From NCBI RefSeq assembly GCF_016019935.1, contig NZ_JAECMT010000011.1:1-41673 (forward strand): a stretch of DNA of 41,673 nt. The letters are read 5' to 3'. This DNA is from Paenibacillus sp. GSMTC-2017. GTDB lineage: Bacteria; Bacillota; Bacilli; Paenibacillales; Paenibacillaceae. The notes under the pieces were generated by a model, which made no database searches, was not told the origin of the DNA, and saw nothing but the letters and a program-made list of their open reading frames with translations. This document shows positions 7,565 through 15,848 of this stretch, piece by piece. Position numbers and translations under genes: made by a program. Numbering within the stretch: the stretch's first letter is position 1; each line of letters begins with the position of its first letter.

Positions 7565-8971
7565 TTATTCATTCAAATAAAGGGATATTCTATTTTGCAT
7601 AAGTTTCGCCACCGCTTCAGCTGACTTCTGTCCGCTAAAATAAGCTTTGGACTCTTCCACGATTATTTCTTCCACCTGGTCCCGATTAAACGCAACCGGA
7701 TACTTTGCTTCCTTTAAAAATACATCCAGTCCTTCGATATCCTGTGCTGTTATCGTAAAGACCATGCCGCCTAAAAAGCCATCTGGATGATCCTCGACTT
7801 TTCCGTCCTTTAGCAGCTCTGCCACTTGTTGTTTGTAAACCTCTTTATTTAAAGGAAACCCCGTTCCCCTTGATCCCTGCATCTCCTCGGATAACATGAA
7901 TGTAACAAAATCCCAAGCTTCTTCTTTCACCGAAGACTTTTCGTTAATACCCAACGTTTTATAACCTCTGAAGTATCCACCCGTTCCTTGACCTTCGGCC
8001 TTTGGACTCGAATAAAGCTTAGATTTGTATTCATAGCTTTCATATCCTTCTGCAAAGTTTTCACTTAGTTTTAAAGCAAGTAAATAATCCGAAGGTGAAT
8101 TAATTTGCTCTTCCCTGAAGATGGAGCGCACATTCTCACTGGTAGCGATCCCCTTATCATACAAACCCTTCACTTGCTTCAATAATTGGATAAAAGAGTC
8201 AGAATCAAACTTCGCTTTTCCATTAGGCTCATCCACAAATGAACTGTACTGATCCATTACGATTTCATTCAATATCTCTTCTGGATAAGCAGCTAACGAA
8301 GAAGAATAGTTTGGATCGCCATAAGCCTTGAGACCTTCTGCCGCTTCAAAAAATTGATTCCAGCTCCAATTGTGATCCTCAAACTCTACTCCGCTTTTTT
8401 CAATAACTGTTTCATTTCCAATAAAACCATACATAAAGAAATTTAAAGGAATACCGTACAAACTGCCGTTCATTTCCGAGCCGTCTAACACGTTAGTAAA
8501 ATAGTTTTCCTTCTTAAATGCAGGATCGTTATCGATCATTTTGTTCATGTCTGCCAACAAGTTTTTATTCACATATTTCCCTATTGGCAATACGTCCATT
8601 TGAATGAGATCTGGCCCTTTTCCTGATAACATCGCTGCATTCGTTTTCTTAATATATTCCTTCTCTTTCGCTTCCCCTGTTGCATCAGTCGATTCGATAT
8701 AACTGTACTCGATCGTAATATGAGGATGTTTAGCTTCATATTTCTTTTTTGCTTCTACAAAAAACTCATCCTCATAAAAAGTTGAAAACACGATTGTTTT
8801 AGGTGAATTATCGTCCTTTTTTTCTGATGTTTTTTCCCCTGTCGTTGATGTTGGATTAGCTCCACCATCTGTTGATTTATTTGTCTCTCCAGTATTGCTT
8901 GGCTTGCCACAAGCCATAATAGAAAGCAGTAATACAAGTACTGTCATTACATGAAATGTTTTTTTCATCAT
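7565..8971 (-). CDS. Extracellular sugar-type solute-binding lipoprotein (family 1)
   Basis: A 468-residue lipoprotein. The signal peptide ends in LSIMAC (lipidated Cys21) and is followed by a low-complexity Ser/Thr/Gly/Lys linker to about residue 58. The mature domain begins TIVFSTFYEDEFF and contains the ligand-binding pattern MLSGKGPDLIQMD and the hinge-like segment FVTFMLSEEMQGSRGTGFPLN typical of CUT1 binding proteins. It would deliver a carbohydrate to the two downstream permeases; the ligand cannot be deduced from sequence. The ATG start has GAAGGGA upstream. It lies 32 bp downstream of the amidase gene, so both are likely transcribed together. Confidence 0.93.
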   Translation of the reverse strand: MMKKTFHVMTVLVLLLSIMACGKPSNTGETNKSTDGGANPTSTTGEKTSEKKDDNSPKTIVFSTFYEDEFFVEAKKKYEAKHPHITIEYSYIESTDATGEAKEKEYIKKTNAAMLSGKGPDLIQMDVLPIGKYVNKNLLADMNKMIDNDPAFKKENYFTNVLDGSEMNGSLYGIPLNFFMYGFIGNETVIEKSGVEFEDHNWSWNQFFEAAEGLKAYGDPNYSSSLAAYPEEILNEIVMDQYSSFVDEPNGKAKFDSDSFIQLLKQVKGLYDKGIATSENVRSIFREEQINSPSDYLLALKLSENFAEGYESYEYKSKLYSSPKAEGQGTGGYFRGYKTLGINEKSSVKEEAWDFVTFMLSEEMQGSRGTGFPLNKEVYKQQVAELLKDGKVEDHPDGFLGGMVFTITAQDIEGLDVFLKEAKYPVAFNRDQVEEIIVEESKAYFSGQKSAEAVAKLMQNRISLYLNE

Positions 8972-9003
8972 TATCGTTCCCTTCTCTATTAACGGTGCTT
9001 AAC

Positions 9004-9726
9004 TTATTTTTTTATAAAATGAGACTTGATTCCATCTACAATCGCCTGTGCCGTCTTATTCTGATGTTCGTCGTTCAACATAGCTGATTCGTTGCTGTTG
9101 TTTGTAAGGTAGCCTATTTCTAATAAAATAGCGGGACAGTTGTTATCGTCTAATACTTTCCACTTAAAATTTCGGACACCACGATCTTTAAACCCTGTTC
9201 TCTCTACTAATTTTGTATGCAGCTCGTTTGCAAGACTAAAACTTTCCTCTGTGTAGTAATAAGTTTCAGTACCAGACACATTTGCATCAGTGAATGTGTT
9301 CCCATGAATGGAGAGAAATGCATCAGCCTTAAGATTATTTGAAAAATGAATACGATCCTCTAAGCCCACTGAAGTATCTTCCCCACGTGTCATATGCACC
9401 TCAAACCTATCGTCCTGCTGAAGTAGCTCGGATACCTTTTTGGATAAGGACAGTGTGAAGTCTCGTTCGTAATTCCCGCTAGCTCCTTCTGCACCCGGAT
9501 CATGTCCACCATGTCCAGCATCAATGACGATTTTGTAACGTTCTGTACCTATTAGTAAGTTGTTTTTATCCCTATTAGGTGATTGTAATGAAGGCAATTG
9601 CTCTTTTACTTCACTAGAAGAATCTACTAAACTCACACTTGACCAAATAACTCCTACCAAAATAATAAAACTTATTAAAAATAGCATATTGCTGCGATTC
9701 GCTCGTGTTCTGCTTATTCTTTTCAT
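9004..9726 (-). CDS. N-acetylmuramoyl-L-alanine amidase (Amidase_3)
   Basis: A 240-residue, membrane-anchored peptidoglycan hydrolase that would cleave the bond between muramic acid and the stem peptide. One helix (residues 14-34) serves as an uncleaved signal anchor. A ~30-residue linker leads to the zinc catalytic domain: IDAGHGGHDPGA (His72), NYERD (Glu87), SIHGN (His141) and the catalytic glutamate in LLEIGYLTN (Glu203). All four expected residues are present. SIHGN replaces the more common SIHAN. It has no SPOR, SLH or LysM binding domain. AAGGAG is 9 nt before the ATG. It appears to be the first gene of the cluster that runs into the importer genes, an unusual pairing. Confidence 0.93.
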   Translation of the reverse strand: MKRISRTRANRSNMLFLISFIILVGVIWSSVSLVDSSSEVKEQLPSLQSPNRDKNNLLIGTERYKIVIDAGHGGHDPGAEGASGNYERDFTLSLSKKVSELLQQDDRFEVHMTRGEDTSVGLEDRIHFSNNLKADAFLSIHGNTFTDANVSGTETYYYTEESFSLANELHTKLVERTGFKDRGVRNFKWKVLDDNNCPAILLEIGYLTNNSNESAMLNDEHQNKTAQAIVDGIKSHFIKK

Positions 9727-9894
9727 TGCTGTATTCTCCTTGTGTCAGTCGTTTAATAAACGTAATCCCTGTTCTCTCTTCGGCCTTTCATCAGTGTACT
9801 GCCCAAATATATGATAAGTACGATGGACTTGTATTGAACTTGTAAAGTTTTCAGATTATCTGTTGGTCGATTGGCTATTCGGAGTTGTACAACA

Positions 9895-9926
9895 CAAAAA
9901 AAGCCAGTTGCGACTGCAACTGACTT
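9895..9926 (-). terminator. Rho-independent terminator after the two-component/lipoprotein operon
   Basis: The minus strand contains cagttgc, loop agtc, gcaactg, then GGCTTTTTTTG. It lies 28 bp past the lipoprotein stop and separates the regulator operon from the amidase/importer operon. Confidence 0.88.
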
Positions 9927-9954
9927 CATACACAAGCTTCTATTTGGGTATTAT

Positions 9955-10761
9955 CTAATACGAGAAAAAACTAAGCACAGCCATTAATCCTCTATTAAAA
10001 CCTACAATCTTATTCGTATGCGTATCTACAAAAACACTGGCAATGACCGACTCGTTTTGTTCATCCTTAAAAAATAATTCAACAACTGATCCATTCCACC
10101 TTATCATTTCTTTTCCCGATAAAGGTTGAACTGTCGTTAACCCGAGCTCTTCTTTAACAAAACGAGTACCATTATCAATCACTTCTTCAATAGATTCCCT
10201 AGTGAAAATCACTTCTCGGGTGTTCATTTGTTGCTTTTCTTGCCTTATTCCTACTTGTTGGGGGTTAATTTGCTCCTTTATTTGCAATACCTTACCGTCT
10301 TTTGCACTGAGTACAAGATCATATTCATATTTATATTCATATTGACTGGGGAAATCGGCTACACTCCCCAAATCCACATAGAACAGACCACTCGGTACTT
10401 CCTTCAACATCGCCTGCGTGTCAAAAACAATAGATTTATTTCCTTCAGGTTGTGGAGCAGCTCCATACTCCACGTTTTCAAATAAATAACGTAAATTTTG
10501 TTGATCTACGACCCTTATATCAATCTTAACGTCGTCTTCCTTAAATTTTTTATCAAAATATTTATTCACTGCATTAATACTTAACGTATTTACTGTTCCT
10601 AGTGAAAGAGTGTCACCATAACTGATTTCTTCAGTTACTTGCTCTTCACTTATCTTTTTTACCATAACTTTGTTTTTTTCTACTTTGTTAAAATATCCTC
10701 CACAGCCCGTCAGCATAATCATTAATGCTGCACATAAAACAATCATATTCAATGTTCTCAT
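9955..10761 (-). CDS. Lipoprotein of unknown function in a two-component operon
   Basis: A 268-residue lipoprotein (lipobox LTGC, Cys20). I do not recognise a family. The mature part is mixed alpha/beta and Glu/Lys-rich. Its middle (EYKYEYDLVLSAKDGKVLQIKE) and end (SVIASVFVDTHTNKIVGF) each resemble the beta-strand pair of PepSY-like domains, which often occur in extracytoplasmic inhibitors or accessory factors. The start overlaps the kinase stop as TAATG, so it is translationally coupled to the histidine kinase. This placement suggests it modulates the kinase's sensing (inference). It is the last gene before the terminator at 9895-9926. Confidence 0.85.
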   Translation of the reverse strand: MRTLNMIVLCAALMIMLTGCGGYFNKVEKNKVMVKKISEEQVTEEISYGDTLSLGTVNTLSINAVNKYFDKKFKEDDVKIDIRVVDQQNLRYLFENVEYGAAPQPEGNKSIVFDTQAMLKEVPSGLFYVDLGSVADFPSQYEYKYEYDLVLSAKDGKVLQIKEQINPQQVGIRQEKQQMNTREVIFTRESIEEVIDNGTRFVKEELGLTTVQPLSGKEMIRWNGSVVELFFKDEQNESVIASVFVDTHTNKIVGFNRGLMAVLSFFSY

Positions 10762-12197
10762 TAGTTCGTCCCACCTTTCCTAACAAATGGGCTGAAAATA
10801 ACTCTAATTGTTGTTCCTACATTCTCTTCACTAGTCACTTCCATAACAGCATGATGAAGAGTTGCTACACTGTGACAAATAGCTAGACCAAGTCCTGCCC
10901 CATTATTACTTTTTGTTCTCGCTTTATCAGCCATATAAAACGGTTCAAATATTTTATCTTGATGTTCTTTTGCAATACCTACACCTTTATCTATTACTTC
11001 GAGAATATAATCATCATCCATCCAATACGTACGTATCGTAACTTGCTGCTCTGGGGTAGATGCTTTGAGTGCATTATCAACAAGATTAAAAATGAGTGTT
11101 TTGATCAAGTCTTTTTCTAAAAATAACTTACCCGCTTCACAGTCCGTTACGATCAAGACTTGTTTGTCCTTTGCCTTCATGCGAAGCGCAGATTTCATCT
11201 CACCTATGACTTTACACATATCATGTTCTGTAAGCTCTAACTGCTCTCCTTGAAGCAAAATCAGATCCATCAATTTCAAAGAAAGCGACTCCAACCGTTT
11301 ACCCTCAGAATATATAACATCCAGTGCATCAACAAACAATTCTTCGTTATATTTGGTCGTCCGCAAAAAGTTAGCATATCCGATTATGGAAGTTAACGGT
11401 GTCTTCAATTCATGGGTGAAATTGTTGATAAACCGCTGTTTCCCTTCATTGATCTGCTCCAACTCATTGATTTTGTCCTCTACGACGGAAGCCATTTCAT
11501 TAAAATTGTTTGCTAGTACGCCGATTTCGTCCTTGGACTTTAAGCGAACACGTTCAGAAAATTCACCTTTTGATATACGCCGAGCTGTGTCATTAAGTCT
11601 ATCAATTGGCCTTGTGAGACCTTTACTTACAAAATACATAATGATTAAATAAAGGGCAAATACAGCGACATCCACTTGAACAAAAAATTGATATTGATCG
11701 ATACGATCCTTGTACACTGCTGTAATGTCTTTTATATAAGTGAACACATATTTTTTGTGATTAATATCTACAATATTTGTTGTGAATACGAAAGTGCGTT
11801 TATCAATATCCCGCACAATATACTTAATCTCATTTTCCAGCAAACCATCTAATTCCTTACGATCTTCAGGAAACTTGAAATCTACATTAGTAAAAATTGT
11901 ATCTCCTGCATCGTTTCGAATGTCTAAATAAACGAGCTGATCGCTATTTCTCCCAACAAACTCATTAGCAATGTTCGTTAACACCGTTTTTTCATAATCG
12001 ACAGAATCGTAAATACGCAAGATCGGAACGATCGCGTCAACACTCGAATGGATACTCATATTTTGGCTGAGCGCATTGTTCATTTCTTGGCTGACTACTT
12101 TATTATGACTTCGTTCGATGACCATTATAGATGCCGCATTAAAAATAACAAAAAAAACGAGGATTGAAATCAAATAGATTTTCTGCCAAAATTTCAT
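10761..12197 (-). CDS. Sensor histidine kinase (two-component)
   Basis: A 478-residue membrane kinase: first helix at residues 7-27, an extracytoplasmic sensor of ~140 residues, second helix at about 174-193, and a HAMP linker (LTRPIDRLNDTARRISKGEF). HisKA follows with the phosphoacceptor in NNFTHELKTPLTS (His262). The HATPase domain shows the N box NLVDNALKAS, G1 box DKGVGIA and G2 box GAGLGLAI. All catalytic boxes are intact. It starts four bases downstream of the response-regulator stop. The extracytoplasmic domain fits a Cache/PAS-like sensor by size. The signal is unknown; the neighbours suggest cell wall or sugar. Confidence 0.95.
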   Translation of the reverse strand: MKFWQKIYLISILVFFVIFNAASIMVIERSHNKVVSQEMNNALSQNMSIHSSVDAIVPILRIYDSVDYEKTVLTNIANEFVGRNSDQLVYLDIRNDAGDTIFTNVDFKFPEDRKELDGLLENEIKYIVRDIDKRTFVFTTNIVDINHKKYVFTYIKDITAVYKDRIDQYQFFVQVDVAVFALYLIIMYFVSKGLTRPIDRLNDTARRISKGEFSERVRLKSKDEIGVLANNFNEMASVVEDKINELEQINEGKQRFINNFTHELKTPLTSIIGYANFLRTTKYNEELFVDALDVIYSEGKRLESLSLKLMDLILLQGEQLELTEHDMCKVIGEMKSALRMKAKDKQVLIVTDCEAGKLFLEKDLIKTLIFNLVDNALKASTPEQQVTIRTYWMDDDYILEVIDKGVGIAKEHQDKIFEPFYMADKARTKSNNGAGLGLAICHSVATLHHAVMEVTSEENVGTTIRVIFSPFVRKGGTN

Positions 12198-12200
12198 AAG

Positions 12201-12857
12201 CTAATCCTCAAGTCTGTAGCCGATTTTAAAGATCGTTTTAATATGGTCCTGCAAATCCAGTTTTTTTCGTAACGATTTGATATGCATGTCCACCGTTCTA
12301 GTTTCACCATAATAATCGCCACCCCAAACTCTCTCGATAAATTGTTCTCTAGACAACGCTATGTTTTTATTTTTTAGCAACATCACTAACAATTCATATT
12401 CTTTTGGAGTCAGTTCAACCGATTTCCCTTGCAAGGTTACTTCACGTTTATCTAAATCAACTTGTACATTTTGAAACTTTATTAGATGCTCTTCCTTACC
12501 GTATCTTCTCAATACCGTTTCAATTCGGGCAAGCAGTTCAATTGCTTCAAAGGGTTTGACCATGTAATCATCTGCCCCTAGCTTAAGCCCGTTTACTTTA
12601 TCGTAAACAGAATTTTTGGCAGTTAAAAAAATGACGGGAATACCAAGTGGCCCGATTTTTTCCATTAATGCAAAACCATCAAGCTTAGGAATCATCACAT
12701 CAAGCAAAATAAGATCAAATTTTTCCCGATTTATTGCTTCGAGCGCAGCTAAACCGTCGTAAACTTCGGAAATTTCGTAGTTCACCAGCTTTAGATTCAT
12801 CCCAATAATTTTGGAGATATGAATATCGTCTTCTACGATCAATATTTTTTTTGTCAT
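12201..12857 (-). CDS. OmpR/PhoB-family response regulator
   Basis: A 218-residue regulator. The receiver domain has the acidic pair at Glu9/Asp10/Asp11, the phosphoacceptor Asp53 (LILLDVMIPKLDG), Thr in FLTAKN and Lys in MVKPFEA. A C-terminal winged helix (about residues 125-217) contains TPKEYELLVMLLKN, VWGGDYYGETRTVDMHIKSLRKKL and the terminal IFKIGYRLED. It is the first gene of the regulator-kinase-lipoprotein operon. GGGAG precedes the ATG at about 9 nt. Targets are not visible in the sequence. The amidase/importer operon immediately downstream is a natural candidate (inference). Confidence 0.96.
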   Translation of the reverse strand: MTKKILIVEDDIHISKIIGMNLKLVNYEISEVYDGLAALEAINREKFDLILLDVMIPKLDGFALMEKIGPLGIPVIFLTAKNSVYDKVNGLKLGADDYMVKPFEAIELLARIETVLRRYGKEEHLIKFQNVQVDLDKREVTLQGKSVELTPKEYELLVMLLKNKNIALSREQFIERVWGGDYYGETRTVDMHIKSLRKKLDLQDHIKTIFKIGYRLED

Positions 12858-13109
12858 CGTGTTTATCTCCCAGTTCTACCAGTTTATAATGCCTTATCAT
12901 TTTCTGTACTATATCAGCCACCTATACATTAGACAATAGCGGCGAGTATGATCAGCTGTCAAACTGTGAGAATATGCAAAAAATCTACATCATTTTTGAT
13001 GGGATATTTGCGATCATTCACCTACAGGAAAACTTTAGAAATTACTTAGTCATTTCTGAATATCTATGAGCTATGTTTAATTCATAAAGACTATAGAGGA
13101 GGGAAAACC
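12858..13109. promoter_or_regulatory. Divergent intergenic region
   Basis: 252 bp between the response-regulator gene (leftward) and the membrane-protein gene (rightward). It must contain promoters for both, but no unambiguous -35/-10 pair or palindrome was recognised. The strong GAGGAGGG Shine-Dalgarno of the rightward gene lies at 13096-13103. Confidence 0.5.
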
Positions 13110-14171
13110 GTGGCTCAACTGCAAAGCAATACACAAACTTTTTCACAGACTCCAGCAGACAAGGTTTCATCAGTCAAAAACTTGATCACTATGCTACTAG
13201 GAACCTGGCTCATCATCGGTTTTTTTATTGACGGCTACGCACATAATCATGGTGCTGTCGAATCATTTTTTACACCGTGGCATGCCATCTTGTATTCGGG
13301 TTTTGTGGCAACTGCTAGCTGGCTATTATGGATTGTATACCAAAACAAACGAAGTACGGGACTTCCATGGCTGAAAGCTATCCCTAAAGGATATGGCCTT
13401 GGTGTAGCTGGTGTTTTCGTCTTCCTTTCCGGCGGACTTGGTGATTTATATTGGCATACAGTTTTCGGAATTGAAGAAGGTTTTTCTGCGCTACTTAGCC
13501 CCTCTCATCTACTCTTACTGCTTGGTGCATTATTAATATTAAGCAGCCCCTTCCGAGTCGGATGGAGAAAACCTGAACAAGCTCCAACCTGGAAGCAATT
13601 TTTCCCTACATTAATGTCTGCCACATTGTCGGCTATGATTGTTTCCTTCTTTTTAATGTACACATGGACTTTCGTCCATAACATTGCAGCTCAGCCAAAT
13701 GTCGATCAAATCATGGAGATTTCACCCTTTATAGTTGAAGCTGAGTCCGTTCGCGGCATACTTTCTATTTTGCTTCATACGTTACAGATGATGTTTCCGA
13801 TTGTTCTCATTATGAGCCGTTGGAAAGTGCCTCTCGGCTCATTCACCTTTTATATGACATTCCTCAGCACAATGATGAGCGCATTATACGGATTTTATAA
13901 CTGGCAAGGAATTTTGTTTATGTTAGCAGGAGGCGTAGCCGCTGATCTACTATTCCACACCCTCAAACCAGACCGTACCCGCATATGGAGTTATCGATTA
14001 ATTGCAATCGTTGTACCGCTTGTTGTCTGGAGTCTTTACTTTCTCTTTATGGAGATCAATGTTGGAATTGGCTGGCCCCCAGAAGTATGGAGCGGATCAC
14101 TCGTTCTTGCTGCGTTAGCGTCACTCGGACTTTCTGTCTTAGCCGTTCCTCCAGCACAGGAGGGAAGTTAA
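13110..14171 (+). CDS. Polytopic membrane protein, conserved histidine-rich family of unknown function
   Basis: A 353-residue protein with about ten hydrophobic segments. The GTG start has GAGGAGGG 6 bp upstream. Polar, potentially metal- or proton-handling residues sit at helix ends or inside helices: DGYAHNHG (~42-49), FFTPWHA (~54-60), GDLYWH (~109-114) and SPSHLL (~129-134), with FVHN further on. Comparable His/Trp/Asp patterns occur in an uncharacterised actinobacterial/Bacillota family, as far as I recall; I cannot assign an activity. It is tightly coupled to the YtkA/FixH-like lipoprotein that starts 4 bp later, so both probably act together at the membrane. Confidence 0.8.
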   Translation: MAQLQSNTQTFSQTPADKVSSVKNLITMLLGTWLIIGFFIDGYAHNHGAVESFFTPWHAILYSGFVATASWLLWIVYQNKRSTGLPWLKAIPKGYGLGVAGVFVFLSGGLGDLYWHTVFGIEEGFSALLSPSHLLLLLGALLILSSPFRVGWRKPEQAPTWKQFFPTLMSATLSAMIVSFFLMYTWTFVHNIAAQPNVDQIMEISPFIVEAESVRGILSILLHTLQMMFPIVLIMSRWKVPLGSFTFYMTFLSTMMSALYGFYNWQGILFMLAGGVAADLLFHTLKPDRTRIWSYRLIAIVVPLVVWSLYFLFMEINVGIGWPPEVWSGSLVLAALASLGLSVLAVPPAQEGS

Positions 14172-14175
14172 TTGG

Positions 14176-15042
14176 ATGTTTAAAACAAAAAAATCGCTTA
14201 TCACTACTGCCGCACTTGCAATAATGATTACTTTAAGTGGTTGCTCAAAGGGGGCATGGAATGATTTAGAACGTAATCCGCCTAATCGTGGCTTATTGCA
14301 TGAGATAAGAACATCCGGGATGAAAGACGCTAGCAGCAATGGCTATACCGTCCAAGTAAAGGCAACCGATGGAGACATTTCAATCGATCAAAATGAAACG
14401 TTAGTTCTTGAGGTGAAAGACTCGAAGGGGCAGGTCGTAAAACAATTTACCGAAGATATGACGAAGTTATTCCACTTTATAATCGTAAGCCGAGATTTAT
14501 CGAAATTTGCACATATTCACCCTGAATTAAAGGATGACGGGACATTCGAGGTAGAACATCAATTCCCATTTGGTGGTGACTTCTTACTCATTTCCGAATT
14601 TATCCCAGCAGGAAAAGAACTGACCGTCCACAAACAATGGCTATCTGTACCTGAACCAACTTCGCGTAAAAGTGAACCTGTCGTACCAGATTCCTCACTC
14701 ACAAAAACAATTGATGGTATAGAAGTAACACTAACTATGATGCCTAGTTTGGAGGAGTTAAAATCAAAGCAGATGGTTATGCTTAACTTTCAGCTCGTTG
14801 ATACTGCAACGGGTGAGCCCATTCCAGATGTAGAACCTTATCTTGGAACACGTGGGCACGCCGTTATTTTAGATGATACTGCTGAACGATATATTCATGT
14901 TCATGCAATGGACGGTATGGGCAGTGGTTCGAATGTTATGTTCCATACTGAATTTCCAGTAGCAGATGTATATAAAATTTGGGGGCAATTTCAAGTAGAT
15001 GGTAAAGTTATTGCTGCTCCTTTTATATTGAAAGTACAATAA
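14176..15042 (+). CDS. YtkA/FixH-like lipoprotein
   Basis: A 288-residue lipoprotein (lipobox LSGC, Cys23) with two Ig-like/cupredoxin-fold halves. The first half (about 45-155) has LFHFIIVSRDLSKFAHIHPE followed by GGDFLLISEFIPAG. The second (about 175-288) is similar, with YLGTRGHAVILDD, YIHVHAMDG and HTEFPVADVYKIWGQF. The recurring histidines and methionines resemble metal-binding CopC/YtkA-type domains, but metal binding is not demonstrated. Its Shine-Dalgarno AGGAGGG lies inside the end of the upstream membrane-protein gene. It is followed at once by a very strong terminator. It is probably the extracytoplasmic partner of that membrane protein. Confidence 0.82.
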   Translation: MFKTKKSLITTAALAIMITLSGCSKGAWNDLERNPPNRGLLHEIRTSGMKDASSNGYTVQVKATDGDISIDQNETLVLEVKDSKGQVVKQFTEDMTKLFHFIIVSRDLSKFAHIHPELKDDGTFEVEHQFPFGGDFLLISEFIPAGKELTVHKQWLSVPEPTSRKSEPVVPDSSLTKTIDGIEVTLTMMPSLEELKSKQMVMLNFQLVDTATGEPIPDVEPYLGTRGHAVILDDTAERYIHVHAMDGMGSGSNVMFHTEFPVADVYKIWGQFQVDGKVIAAPFILKVQ

Positions 15043-15050
15043 GCAACATT

Positions 15051-15100
15051 AAGCCATTTCTCATACAACGATTCATTGTTGTATGAGAAATGGCTTTTTA
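15051..15100 (+). terminator. Strong terminator with 19-bp perfect stem
   Basis: The sequence aagccatttctcatacaac (15051-15069) is exactly complementary to 15078-15096, with an 8-nt loop, followed by a T run. It ends the membrane-protein/lipoprotein pair and separates it from the converging racemase gene that stops at 15103. Confidence 0.93.
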
Positions 15101-15102
15101 TA

Positions 15103-15795
15103 TTATACTTCCAATGCTTGATTAACTGCTTCAATCGCATGAATAACGGTTGTATCAAACAATGGCACATCTACATCCTCTTGTTTGATTAATAAGCCGA
15201 TTTCCGTACAGCCCAATATGATTCCTTCTGCTCCACGATCAACTAAACGCTGAATAACCTCTTTAAAATAATCTCTAGATGATTGCTCCATCTTCCCTAA
15301 ACATAACTCTTTATAGATAATGTCGTTAACAATCACTATGTCCTCACCGTTCGGAACTATAACTTCTATGCCAGCAGACGCTATCCGAGCTTTATAAAAA
15401 TCTTGCTCCATCGTATATTTTGTACCTAGTAGCCCTACCGTTTTTGACTCTACCTTTTGAATTTGATTTGCTGTTGCATCTGCAATATGTAAGATAGGTA
15501 TATTAATCTTCTCTTCAATATAGTCGATTACTTTATGCATCGTATTGGTACAAATGAGGATAAACTCCGCCCCGCCTTTTTCCAAGGACTGGGCAACATC
15601 ACCGAGTAGTCTACCTGCGCTTTCCCAATCGCCCGCCGCTTGATAACGTTCTATTTCAGCAAAATCAATGCTATATAACATACACTTTGCTGAATGTAAT
15701 CCACCTAATCTGCGCTTCACTTCTTCGTTGATGATTTGGTAATACTTCACCGAAGATTCCCAGCTCATGCCACCAATAAGTCCGATTACTTTCAT
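15103..15795 (-). CDS. Aspartate/glutamate racemase family protein (RacD-like)
   Basis: A 230-residue cytoplasmic, cofactor-independent racemase. The N-terminus MKVIGLIGGMSWESS is characteristic of aspartate racemases. The two catalytic cysteines are in ICTNTMH (Cys82) and LGCTEIGLL (Cys196). It would interconvert the L and D forms of an acidic amino acid; the exact substrate is uncertain. The ATG has AAAGGGAGGG upstream. It lies 53 bp after the esterase gene on the same strand and may be co-transcribed with it, although the functions do not obviously connect. Confidence 0.93.
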   Translation of the reverse strand: MKVIGLIGGMSWESSVKYYQIINEEVKRRLGGLHSAKCMLYSIDFAEIERYQAAGDWESAGRLLGDVAQSLEKGGAEFILICTNTMHKVIDYIEEKINIPILHIADATANQIQKVESKTVGLLGTKYTMEQDFYKARIASAGIEVIVPNGEDIVIVNDIIYKELCLGKMEQSSRDYFKEVIQRLVDRGAEGIILGCTEIGLLIKQEDVDVPLFDTTVIHAIEAVNQALEV

Positions 15796-15848
15796 AGATT
15801 AACCCTCCCTTTAGTAGAGAATAACGGTTAATTCTATTTATTGCATCA

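Noticed and set aside
9727..9894. Catabolite (cre) box upstream of the amidase/importer operon
   Set aside because: No stretch matches the TGWAANCGNTNWCA pattern well enough.
9753..9935. 60-codon minus-strand ORF between lipoprotein and amidase genes
   Set aside because: It begins inside the terminator stem at 9895-9926 and has no ribosome-binding site.
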